Part shown: one piece after another, positions 1 to 6,532 of the stretch
Numbering within the stretch: position 1 is the first letter of the stretch
Layout of the letters: each line of letters begins with the position of its first letter
Assembly (NCBI GenBank): GCA_005879675.1
Contig: VBJE01000178.1
Coordinates: forward strand, 1 to 14,327
Origin: Chloroflexota bacterium
Lineage (GTDB): Bacteria > Chloroflexota > Dormibacteria > Dormibacterales > Dormibacteraceae
Direction of reading: 5' to 3'
Length of the DNA stretch: 14,327 nucleotides
Program-made: the position numbers and the translations under genes
Notes under the pieces: model-generated
What the model was told of the DNA's origin: nothing
Databases searched by the model: none
The model's input: the letters and a program-made list of their open reading frames with translations, nothing else

Positions 1-109
1 AGTGCTCCGCGACCCACAGCGACTCGAAGCCCAGCTGCTCCGCCGCGGGCGCGAGCTCGGTCATCGAGATCGCGTAGTCCGTGGGGAAGATCGCGACGCC
101 GAACTTCAC
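1..109 (-). CDS. LLM-class F420-dependent oxidoreductase, N-terminal fragment
   Basis: Only the first 36 codons are inside the window; the rest lies beyond base 1. Translation from GTG at 109 begins MKFGVAIFPTDYAIS and continues to ELAPAAEQLGFESLWVAEH. This is the first beta-strand/helix and the G-F-x-S-x-W-x-x-E-H signature of luciferase-like monooxygenase (TIM-barrel) proteins, most like the F420-dependent TIGR03619-type group. Such enzymes transfer hydride between coenzyme F420 and an organic substrate in the cytoplasm; the substrate here is unknown. An in-frame TAG at 119-121, the stop of the HD-GYP gene, lies four codons upstream, so the start cannot be earlier. GAAAGG directly before the GTG is a rather close ribosome site, and an internal ATG is possible. 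The nine-base gap to the HD-GYP gene suggests one transcript. An FMN-dependent relative cannot be excluded from the N-terminus alone. Confidence 0.8.
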   Translation of the reverse strand, partial: MKFGVAIFPTDYAISMTELAPAAEQLGFESLWVAEH

Positions 110-118
110 CCTTTCAGG

Positions 119-796
119 CTAGTAGGCCAGGGCCCTCCGCGGGTTGATGTCGAACCTGGTGAGGTCGTCGTCGAGGGCCAGGAAAAGAGCGGACACGGCC
201 CTCGCGTCGAGCCGGGAGCCCGCCTCCTCGACGAGGACGCGGCGCGCCTCGGCCTGGCTGCACGCCTTGCGATAGGGCCGGTCCGACGTCAGCGCGTCGT
301 AGGTGTCCGCGACCGCGACGATGCGCGCCTCGATGGGGATCCCCTCTGCCTTCAGCCCGTACGGGTAGCCGCTCCCGTCGAGACGCTCGTGGTGATACAG
401 CACCGCGAGCACCTCGCGCGACGACTGCCCGGCGCGGTCGAGCAGCGTCAGGCCCATCTCGGGGTGGGCGCGCATGAGCGCCCACTCGGCGTCGTCCAGA
501 GGCGAGTGCTTGCCGAGAACCTTGTCCGGGATGCCGAGCTTGCCGATGTCGTGCATGAGCCCGGCGCGCGCCAGCACCCGCAGCTCGTGCGCGCTCATCG
601 ACAGCTGGCGGCCGATGTGAACGCACAGCCGGGCGACGCGCAGGTTGTGCGCCCGCGCCTCTCGGTCCTTGACCTTGAGACCAAGGGCCATGACGGCGTC
701 GAACCAACCGCGCAACTGGAGCTGTACCGGCGGATGTACAGGCAAGGAACCTTCCCCCTCTCGGGAATGCTTTCTTACAAACGTCCAAGTGCTCAA
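119..796 (-). CDS. HD-GYP domain c-di-GMP phosphodiesterase
   Basis: A 225-residue stand-alone HD-GYP protein, predicted to hydrolyse cyclic di-GMP in the cytoplasm. The metal and catalytic signatures are intact: H50 in HNLRVARL, H82-D83 in MHDIGKLGIPD, H111 in the RAHPEMG helix, H135-H136 followed by ERLDGSGYPYGL (the GYP motif, 143-145), and D164 in VAVADTYDALTSDRPYR. There is no receiver, GAF or PAS domain; the first 30 residues are basic and not recognisable, so sensing must come from elsewhere. The TTG start at 796 is preceded by GGAGGAG (808-814) at an 11-base spacing. A second possible start is the TTG of codon 18, which follows the purine-rich stretch GAGGGGGAAGG. The gene diverges from the membrane protein at 870 and runs into the LLM oxidoreductase. 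Family call is secure; activity on c-di-GMP is inferred. Confidence 0.9.
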   Translation of the reverse strand: MSTWTFVRKHSREGEGSLPVHPPVQLQLRGWFDAVMALGLKVKDREARAHNLRVARLCVHIGRQLSMSAHELRVLARAGLMHDIGKLGIPDKVLGKHSPLDDAEWALMRAHPEMGLTLLDRAGQSSREVLAVLYHHERLDGSGYPYGLKAEGIPIEARIVAVADTYDALTSDRPYRKACSQAEARRVLVEEAGSRLDARAVSALFLALDDDLTRFDINPRRALAY

Positions 797-824
797 CGGT
801 CGGAAGGCTCCTCCGGGTCGCTGC

Positions 825-864
825 GGCTACCTTCTGTAGCCATGTTGCGGACGCTACTCTAGCG
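825..864. promoter_or_regulatory. Two small inverted repeats in a divergent promoter region
   Basis: The 73 bases between the HD-GYP start (796) and the membrane-protein start (870) hold GGCTAC-cttct-GTAGCC (825-841) and CGCTA-ctc-TAGCG (852-864). Both arms carry the core GCTA(C). The second repeat overlaps the -10-like TACTCT used by the plus-strand gene. The arrangement could be a regulator binding site controlling both directions; the arms are short, so chance is possible. Confidence 0.35.
855..860 (+). promoter_or_regulatory. -10-like hexamer TACTCT before the membrane protein gene
   Basis: TACTCT fits the TANNNT pattern and lies nine bases before the TTG start at 870. No Shine-Dalgarno is present between them. 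A transcript starting 6-8 bases after the hexamer would be almost leaderless. The -35 region (TTCTGT, 832-837) is only a weak match to TTGACA. Confidence 0.35.
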
Positions 865-869
865 CCGGG

Positions 870-1448
870 TTGAGCGAGCAGCCAAACGTCGCCGTCGGAC
901 AGGTCTCGCAGGACGGCCAGTTCCGGTGGGACGGGACGCAGTGGGTGCCGATCCCTCGCGGGGTGCGCGAAGCGACTTCGTGGACCCGGCCGATGCAGCT
1001 GGGCGCGGCCGCGCTGTTCGTCGTCGCGACCGTTTACTCGGTGGTCACCACGCTCCTGTTCGTCAATCACGACACCATGCTCCGGGCCCTGCAGGCGCAG
1101 GGGACTCAGTTTCCGGCCGGGACGGACATGGACGCGATCGTCAACGTGTCGATCGGCGTCTCGATCGGTTTCGTGATCTTCATCGGGATCCTCCAGCTTG
1201 TCGCGGCGGTGGGAAGCTACCTCGGCTGGCGGTGGATGTTCTGGGCCGCCCTCGTGCTGTTCGGCCTCGGCGGCCTGAGCGCGCTGGGTGACATCGGCAC
1301 CCTGATGAAGCCGTCGACCTCACCCGTTCCGATCGGCGCCGTCGTGGTCAGCGAGCTGCTGGCCCTGGCCAGCCTGGGCATGTTCGTGTGGATGCTGGTC
1401 GGGGCGATCAAGTTCGGCCCCTGGGCGATGAGGAAGCCGGGCGCCTAG
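870..1448 (+). CDS. Four-helix membrane protein with N-terminal WDG box
   Basis: A 192-residue predicted inner-membrane protein of unknown function. Residues 15-28 (DGQFRWDGTQWVPI) match the short tryptophan-rich box seen at the N-terminus of many actinobacterial membrane proteins (DUF2510-like). Four hydrophobic segments follow at about 44-65, 91-115, 120-142 and 154-179, with a 25-residue polar loop between the first two. An in-frame TAG at 837-839 and the absence of ATG make TTG at 870 the earliest plausible start. There is no Shine-Dalgarno; see the TACTCT hexamer. Its TAG stop (1446-1448) overlaps the stop of the opposing DUF6510 gene within the palindrome CTAG. I see no catalytic motif and give no function; the helix pattern and divergence from an HD-GYP gene are the only clues. 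Confidence 0.8.
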   Translation: MSEQPNVAVGQVSQDGQFRWDGTQWVPIPRGVREATSWTRPMQLGAAALFVVATVYSVVTTLLFVNHDTMLRALQAQGTQFPAGTDMDAIVNVSIGVSIGFVIFIGILQLVAAVGSYLGWRWMFWAALVLFGLGGLSALGDIGTLMKPSTSPVPIGAVVVSELLALASLGMFVWMLVGAIKFGPWAMRKPGA

Positions 1449-1717
1449 CTTTCGGCGAACTCGAGGCAGCGGACGCCTGTCATATCGACCCAGTAGCGTC
1501 CGCGGCCGTGCACGACCCGCATCAACACCTGCTCGCAGTCCGGGCAGCGGACGACGGTGCCCGGCGCGTGGATGTAGACCTCCACACGCCCAACCTCGTT
1601 GACAGCTCCGCACGACGCGCACGTGCCTCGCGCCGTCGTCATCTCCACGGCGAAGATCTCGCGAAGGAGACCGGCGATCGCATTACCGTCGAGTTTCATG
1701 TCCTGCACCTGAGTCAT
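1445..1717 (-). CDS. DUF6510-like protein with two CxxC pairs
   Basis: A 90-residue protein that I recognise as DUF6510-like, a family typically encoded next to Mo oxidoreductases and FAD reductases in actinobacteria. Its core is GNAIAGLLREIFAVEMT, then C33-A-S-C36, IHAPGTVVRC, C58-P-D-C61 and the ending GVRCLEF with a fifth cysteine, C84. The two CxxC knuckles 21 residues apart could bind Zn, or Fe in a rubredoxin-like way. The ATG at 1715-1717 overlaps the TGA of the flavin reductase gene (ATGA), so translation is probably coupled. AGGAGG sits directly against this ATG, unusually close; the ATG of codon 7 is a fallback start. It is the last gene of a three-gene operon with the Mo enzyme and reductase, which suggests a role in their assembly or electron transfer. 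The role is inference. Confidence 0.82.
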   Translation of the reverse strand: MTQVQDMKLDGNAIAGLLREIFAVEMTTARGTCASCGAVNEVGRVEVYIHAPGTVVRCPDCEQVLMRVVHGRGRYWVDMTGVRCLEFAES

Positions 1718-2435
1718 CCTCCTGTCGCTCCGAATCTCTCCGTCTTGATAGAGCGCGCGTCGTGCCCCATCGCCACCAGAAGCGAGGCCGCCGCCTCGAC
1801 GAACGGGGTCGGGCCGCAGACGAACACGGCGGGCGAGTCCTTGTTCGGCCACGCGACCTCCCTCAGCATCGCCTCGTCGATGCGGCGCGTGTAGCCGGTC
1901 CAGCCGGCGGGCTTCTCGCGAGTCAGGGTGTGCACGACCCGCAGGCCGTCGCCCGCCGCGCCCAGATGCTCGAGCTCCTCGCGGTAGATGACGTCGGCCA
2001 GCGTGCGCGACGAGAAGAGGAGCCGGGCCGGCGTCTTGCTGCCGATCCTCCCCCGGTGCCGCAGCATCGACATGAGCGGCACGATGCCGGATCCGCCGCC
2101 GATGAGGAGCAGCGGCCGGTCTTCGTCGCCCCGCCACACGAAGTAGCCGCCGATCGGGCCACGCAGCTCGAGCCTGTCGCCGGCGCGCAGCTCGCCGACC
2201 AGGTAGGGCGACACCTCGCCGTCGTCGAGTCTCTCCACCGTCAGCGCCAGCCGCTTGTCTTGGGGCGCCGATGCGATCGAGTAGCTTCGCTCGGCCCGAT
2301 ACCCGTCGTCCGCGGTGAGGCGCACGTCGACGTGCTGGCCGGCGAGATGCCCGGGCCACTCAGGGACGTCGAAGAAGAGGCTCGAAACCCGCGGCGTCTC
2401 CCGGACGATCTCGGCGAGGGTGCCGAACTGCCAGG

Positions 2436-3062
<627 letters not shown>

Positions 3063-3063
3063 G

Positions 3064-3089
3064 ACGCGGCGGCCCGCAGGCCGCCGCGT
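3064..3089 (-). promoter_or_regulatory. 11-bp GC hairpin with UNCG-type loop
   Basis: Read on the minus strand, ACGCGGCGGCC pairs perfectly with GGCCGCCGCGT around the loop TGCG. This is a C(UGCG)G tetraloop, one of the most stable RNA loops. It lies between the propeller stop (3102-3104) and the Mo-enzyme ATG (3062), ending one base before that ATG. There is no U-run after it, so it is not a classical terminator. It may attenuate readthrough, protect an mRNA end, or block initiation at the first ATG. Confidence 0.6.
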
Positions 3090-3101
3090 TGAAGGTCGTG
3101 A

Positions 3102-4271
3102 CTAGTTGGTGACAATGCCAAACGGAGTGGCTCCCGCGGGCAGGGCGAAGGGTGATCCAGCCAGCTCTGTGAGTGAGCCGCCACTGACAGCGAAGCCGCT
3201 GACCGCATCGAGCGCCGCGTCGACGACGTACAGATTTGTCCCTGCCTGGTCGAGGCGGGCGTCGAACGGCCGGATGCCCGCTCCGCTCTTGAACGTGGTT
3301 GTGGCGACGTAGCTGAGCGATCCATCGGCGTTGACTCGGTAGCTCGAGATGGACGTGCTGCCTGTGTTGACGGTGAAGAGGTAGGCGCCGTCGTGTGAGA
3401 TCTCGACCCAACATGGTGCGGTCTGCCCGTCGGGGTAGGGAGATCCGGCGATGGATGTCAGCGCACCGGCAATCGAGACGGTGAAGGCCGAGACAGAACC
3501 GTTGCCGGCGCCGCCGTGGGCGTTCGAGACGTAGAGGCGCGTCGGGTCGGCCGGGGAGAACTCACTGCCGAAGGGCCCCGCCGCCTCGGCGGCAAAAGGC
3601 GAGCCGGCGGCCGGGGTCAGCTTCCCGTTTGTGCCGACGACAAAGCTGTCGATCAAGAACGTCGAGGGGTCGGTGGTGCCGACCTCGACCCCGATGAGGT
3701 TCGCGCCCGTCGTGTTGAAGAGAATGTCACCGGGGTTCGCGCTGCTCGGCAGAGCAACGGTCGATCCCGGGATCGGGATCAGGCGGCCGACCGGGTTGAG
3801 CCGGAAGCCGGTGTAGTTGCTCCCGCTTCCGGTCGTTTTGTTGCCTTCGTTCGCCACGTACACGAGACTTCCGTGCACCGCGATGCTCACGGGCTCGTAG
3901 CCGTTGGAGCTGAATGGGCTGCCCGAGGCCGGAGACAGCGCGCCGTCCGCGGCGATGCGCAGCACGGAGATCTGGTTGCTCCCGGCGTCCGCAGCGAGGA
4001 GATATCGCCCGTCGGCGCTCGCCTGGAGGGCGCCCTGGGAACCGACGATTGTGCCTGTGCCGGCGCCCCCCGCGGCAAAGGGTGAGCCCGGCAATGGCCT
4101 GAGCGAACCGTCGATGTGGCGTTCGAACGCCGCGATGGTGTTCTGTCCCGCGGTGTTGTCGTTGACGTAGACGTGGCCAGTCACGTCCGAGGCCGAGGCT
4201 GCGGCGAACGACGCACCGAACATGATGACCGCGAGCACGATGGCCCCGGTCGCGCGAAGAGCGAATCGCAA
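3102..4271 (-). CDS. Secreted seven-bladed beta-propeller, lactonase family
   Basis: A 389-residue exported protein. The N-terminus has basic residues, a hydrophobic core (about 9-20) and small residues ending AAASAS near 28, a standard Sec signal. The body is a repeat protein: the element GSPF/GSPY/GSTV appears at about 62, 117, 169, 223, 276 and 372, with a degenerate TTFKSG copy near 326. These seven marks at roughly 50-residue spacing imply seven blades. Between them are ASADGRYL-, GSLVYVANEG- and AGTNLYVVD-like strands typical of the lactonase (6-phosphogluconolactonase-like, YncE-like) propellers. Enzymatic activity is doubtful; ligand or wall binding is as likely. I chose TTG at 4271 because AGGAGGAG ends three bases before it; an ATG at 4301 would add ten polar residues with no ribosome site. 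A sigma-type promoter motif lies upstream at 4325-4357. Confidence 0.85.
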   Translation of the reverse strand: MRFALRATGAIVLAVIMFGASFAAASASDVTGHVYVNDNTAGQNTIAAFERHIDGSLRPLPGSPFAAGGAGTGTIVGSQGALQASADGRYLLAADAGSNQISVLRIAADGALSPASGSPFSSNGYEPVSIAVHGSLVYVANEGNKTTGSGSNYTGFRLNPVGRLIPIPGSTVALPSSANPGDILFNTTGANLIGVEVGTTDPSTFLIDSFVVGTNGKLTPAAGSPFAAEAAGPFGSEFSPADPTRLYVSNAHGGAGNGSVSAFTVSIAGALTSIAGSPYPDGQTAPCWVEISHDGAYLFTVNTGSTSISSYRVNADGSLSYVATTTFKSGAGIRPFDARLDQAGTNLYVVDAALDAVSGFAVSGGSLTELAGSPFALPAGATPFGIVTN

Positions 4272-4324
4272 GATCTCCTCCTGAGGCGCATGACCCCGCA
4301 TTCGGGCCGCCCACGCCGCCCGTC

Positions 4325-4357
4325 GCCCTTTAGTGCCCCTTGCGTCCGAGTCGTTAC
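4325..4357 (-). promoter_or_regulatory. Candidate ECF-sigma promoter of the beta-propeller gene
   Basis: On the minus strand GTAACGACTC (4357-4348) is followed after 12 bases by CACTAAAGGGC (4335-4325). The copy before the ECF sigma gene has the same two blocks and the same 12-base gap: 9 of 10 and 9 of 11 bases match, while the gap matches at only 4 of 12. Conserved ends around a divergent spacer of fixed length are what a -35/-10 pair for one sigma factor looks like. GTAAC to CAC is 17 bases, usual for ECF promoters. It lies about 53 bases before the TTG start and just after the anti-sigma stop. Confidence 0.65.
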
Positions 4358-4364
4358 GCGTACG

Positions 4365-4601
4365 TCAGACGTTGCCCGATTTCCAGTTTCGAAACGCCGC
4401 GACGAGCTCTTCCTGGATGCGAGCGGGGACAGGTTCGGCGGCGAGCCCGCTCATCACCCGCAGAGCGACTCGGAGCTGGCCCAGGTAAGCCCGGCAGCCG
4501 TCGCAGCCGGCGATGTGCTCCTCGAACCGGTCGCGCTCGCGCGGGGAGAGCGCTCCCTCGAGATAGTCGGTCATCAGCTCGACGACCTCGATGCACCTCA
4601 T
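4365..4601 (-). CDS. Zinc-finger (zf-HC2) anti-sigma factor
   Basis: A 78-residue soluble protein with the ZAS-type motif H29-IAG-C33-DG-C36, preceded by EVVELMTDYLEGALSPRERDRFEEH, the standard zf-HC2 helix pair. C3 is placed where other zf-HC2 anti-sigma factors have their fourth metal ligand. It should bind and hold the ECF sigma factor encoded just upstream until a signal, possibly thiol oxidation or metal loss, releases it. It has no transmembrane segment, so the signal must be read in the cytoplasm or passed by a partner. The ATG at 4599-4601 overlaps the sigma stop (ATGA), which supports coupled, near-equal synthesis. The C-terminal part (45-78) is helical and lacks other motifs. Redox control is inference from the zinc-ligand pattern. 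Confidence 0.88.
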   Translation of the reverse strand: MRCIEVVELMTDYLEGALSPRERDRFEEHIAGCDGCRAYLGQLRVALRVMSGLAAEPVPARIQEELVAAFRNWKSGNV

Positions 4602-5236
4602 CCGAGGTAGTCCTCCAGCGCCTTGCGCACCGCCGCTCGAGCTCGGTGCAGGCGCACGCGCTGGTTCTCGGCGGAAATTCCGAGAAGCTCGCTCACGGCC
4701 GAGTTGTCAAGACCGCTGACGTCGCGAAGGACGATGACTTCGCGGAGCTTGGCCGGCAGGGCGTCGATCGCCACCCCCACCCTGGCGAGCGTCTCCTTGC
4801 CGAGGAGGGTCTCCTCCGGCATGTTTTCCCAGCGCCGCGGCGGCTCTCGCCAGGTGCCGTCGCGCACGAACCGCGCCCGGTCGACGGTGGGGCCACGGCC
4901 CACCTCGCCCCGCAGCAGCGACGTAAAGGTCACGAGTCTCGATTCTTTCCGCCTGCGGGCGCGCGCCAGGTTGATCACGATGCCGGAGATCCAGGTCTTC
5001 AGGGACGACCGGCCCTCGAAGCGGTCGACAGAGCGGATCGCCGTCAGCCATGCTTCCTGGACCACGTCCTCGGCGACGTGGTGATCGCCGACATACGCCA
5101 TGGCAAGCCTCAGCATCGGGCCGTGAAGTCTTGACGTGAGCTCGACGAAGGCACCCTCGTCGCCATGCCGGAGCGCCTCGAGATCGGAGCCCTCCCCCAC
5201 GGCCAACCCAGGATACGGAGACAGGTTATGCGCCAA
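4598..5236 (-). CDS. ECF-type RNA polymerase sigma factor
   Basis: A 212-residue group IV sigma factor. Region 2 covers about 27-97, with AEDVVQEAWLTAIRSVDRFEGRSSLKTWISGIVINLARARRRK, the -10 recognition and melting segment. Region 4 covers about 151-205, with ALPAKLREVIVLRDVSGLDNSAVSELLGISAENQRVRLHRAR, the -35 helix-turn-helix. The linker between them is long, about 55 residues, with W-R-E-P-P-x-x-W-E-N-M-P-E-E; this is a recognisable trait of some ECF groups paired with zf-HC2 anti-sigma factors. No SnoaL or other C-terminal domain is present. Start TTG 5236 is the earliest; there is no clear Shine-Dalgarno and GTG or TTG codons at 11-13 are alternatives. The gene is followed by its anti-sigma factor with a four-base overlap and preceded by a motif it may itself recognise. 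Confidence 0.93.
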   Translation of the reverse strand: MAHNLSPYPGLAVGEGSDLEALRHGDEGAFVELTSRLHGPMLRLAMAYVGDHHVAEDVVQEAWLTAIRSVDRFEGRSSLKTWISGIVINLARARRRKESRLVTFTSLLRGEVGRGPTVDRARFVRDGTWREPPRRWENMPEETLLGKETLARVGVAIDALPAKLREVIVLRDVSGLDNSAVSELLGISAENQRVRLHRARAAVRKALEDYLG

Positions 5237-5256
5237 CGCGCGCGCAAGTGGCCATT

Positions 5257-5289
5257 GCGCTTTGGTGTCGGTAGCCGGTGATTCGTTAC
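5257..5289 (-). promoter_or_regulatory. Candidate autoregulatory ECF-sigma promoter
   Basis: On the minus strand GTAACGAATC (5289-5280), 12 bases, then CACCAAAGCGC (5267-5257) match the motif before the beta-propeller gene. The element ends 20 bases before the sigma TTG start, a sensible distance for a promoter with a short leader. ECF sigma factors commonly drive their own genes, so the duplicated motif next to this sigma gene is good circumstantial evidence for a cognate promoter. A partial inverted repeat (CGTTACAA against TTGTTAACG) also spans this region. Confidence 0.65.
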
Positions 5290-5324
5290 AACGTCGGCCC
5301 CCCGCAACTTGTTAACGGCGCCTC

Positions 5325-6521
5325 TCAGAACGAAACGCGCGTCAGCCTCCAGAGCCGCCCGGGCGGGTAGATCGGGTCGGCCGTGACCAGCGGCACGTCG
5401 AGGTCGTAGTCGCCCAGCGCGACATGCTCCGTGCCCTCCCGGACGCCGGACGGGAGCGGGTGGTCGACCACGATCGAACCCGCGTTGAGATGCTGGCGGA
5501 GCACGAGGCCAGGCCACTCGACGAGGTCGAGGTCGACCTGAGACACGAGGTCTGTCTCGGCGCCCCACGGCGTGGTGTAGTGCGCGACCGACTGGTTGCG
5601 CGCGATCACACGCCGCACATGCAGGGCGGGCGACATCGCCGCGATCAAAGCCTTCGCGGTGGCAAACGCGACGTCGAGGGTGGGCTGGCCCATGACGCAG
5701 CCAATGACCAGGATGTCGTGGTTGTCGATCGACTGCGTCGACGCGAAGAGGAAGTTCGCGCCCGCGTTCAGGCCGGACCCGGTCTTGATGCCCACGATTC
5801 CGCTCTGCCCGAGGACGCCGTTGACGTTGTAGACGGTGCCGGCCACCGGCAGGTCGACCTGGGGCATGGCGACGATGGATGCGAAAGCGGGGTCCTTCAT
5901 CGCCGCCATGCCCAGGATCAGGAGGTCGGACGGCGTGCTGACGCTCTGGGGCGAGGCGCCGGCCGGGTCGGCGAAATGCGTGTGGGTCATCTTCAGCGCC
6001 GCCGCGCGCGCGTTCATCTTGGCCACGAACGCGTCGATCGAGCCTGCTCCATTCCACCGCGCCGCCATCTCGGCGTAGTTGTTGGCGGAGGGGATCAGCA
6101 TCCCCTGCAGCAGCCGCATCTCGGTCAGACCCTCGCCGGCCTCGACTCTGACCACGGACTGTCCCTGGCTCAGATCGCTCTGATATCCCTGGACGTCGGC
6201 CTCGGTGACGGTGACGCTCGGGCCGCTGCCGCCGACCGGGAGTGGCGCGTCGAGCAGGATCACGAGCGCGGTCATCACCTTCGTGACGCTGGCCGCGGGG
6301 ATCGCCTGCTCATTGCCGGAGCTCGCGATCAACCCCAGGCCCGGGACGCCGACCGCGGCGGCTCCCCGAGACGGCCAGGGCAGGCTGGGCGCGGTTCCCT
6401 CCACCAGGTCCGTGGCCGGCAGCAGCGGCGCGGCGGCGACCGCCGGGATCGGCCGGAGGTAGTTGACCGCCGCCACGGCGGCCAGGATCAAGACCACCGC
6501 GATGCCCACACGCAACCGCAT
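5325..6521 (-). CDS. D-alanyl-D-alanine carboxypeptidase (peptidase S11)
   Basis: A 398-residue penicillin-binding-protein-type carboxypeptidase that trims the terminal D-Ala of peptidoglycan stem peptides outside the membrane. All three active-site motifs are present: S78-V-T-K81, S145-A-N147 and K246-T-G248. Residues 6-23 form a single hydrophobic segment serving as signal peptide or anchor. The roughly 110 residues after the catalytic domain are beta-rich and resemble a PBP5 C-terminal domain, without the amphipathic membrane-anchor helix at the very end. ATG 6521 follows the antiporter stop by 11 bases, so the two are probably co-transcribed; no strong Shine-Dalgarno is seen. It ends 88 bases before the ECF sigma gene. 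Members often act in cell-shape or envelope maintenance. Family is certain; the exact cell-wall role is not visible. Confidence 0.92.
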   Translation of the reverse strand: MRLRVGIAVVLILAAVAAVNYLRPIPAVAAAPLLPATDLVEGTAPSLPWPSRGAAAVGVPGLGLIASSGNEQAIPAASVTKVMTALVILLDAPLPVGGSGPSVTVTEADVQGYQSDLSQGQSVVRVEAGEGLTEMRLLQGMLIPSANNYAEMAARWNGAGSIDAFVAKMNARAAALKMTHTHFADPAGASPQSVSTPSDLLILGMAAMKDPAFASIVAMPQVDLPVAGTVYNVNGVLGQSGIVGIKTGSGLNAGANFLFASTQSIDNHDILVIGCVMGQPTLDVAFATAKALIAAMSPALHVRRVIARNQSVAHYTTPWGAETDLVSQVDLDLVEWPGLVLRQHLNAGSIVVDHPLPSGVREGTEHVALGDYDLDVPLVTADPIYPPGRLWRLTRVSF

Positions 6522-6532
6522 CGCCGAAAACG

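Noticed and set aside
114..1070. A 318-codon minus-strand frame covering the HD-GYP gene and part of the membrane protein
   Set aside because: Composition is Arg/Ala/Gly-rich without motifs, while the HD-GYP frame in the same place carries all catalytic signatures.
4272..4301. Upstream ATG start for the beta-propeller protein
   Set aside because: It has no ribosome site and puts a polar, acidic stretch before the signal peptide; TTG 4271 has AGGAGGAG just upstream and gives a normal signal.
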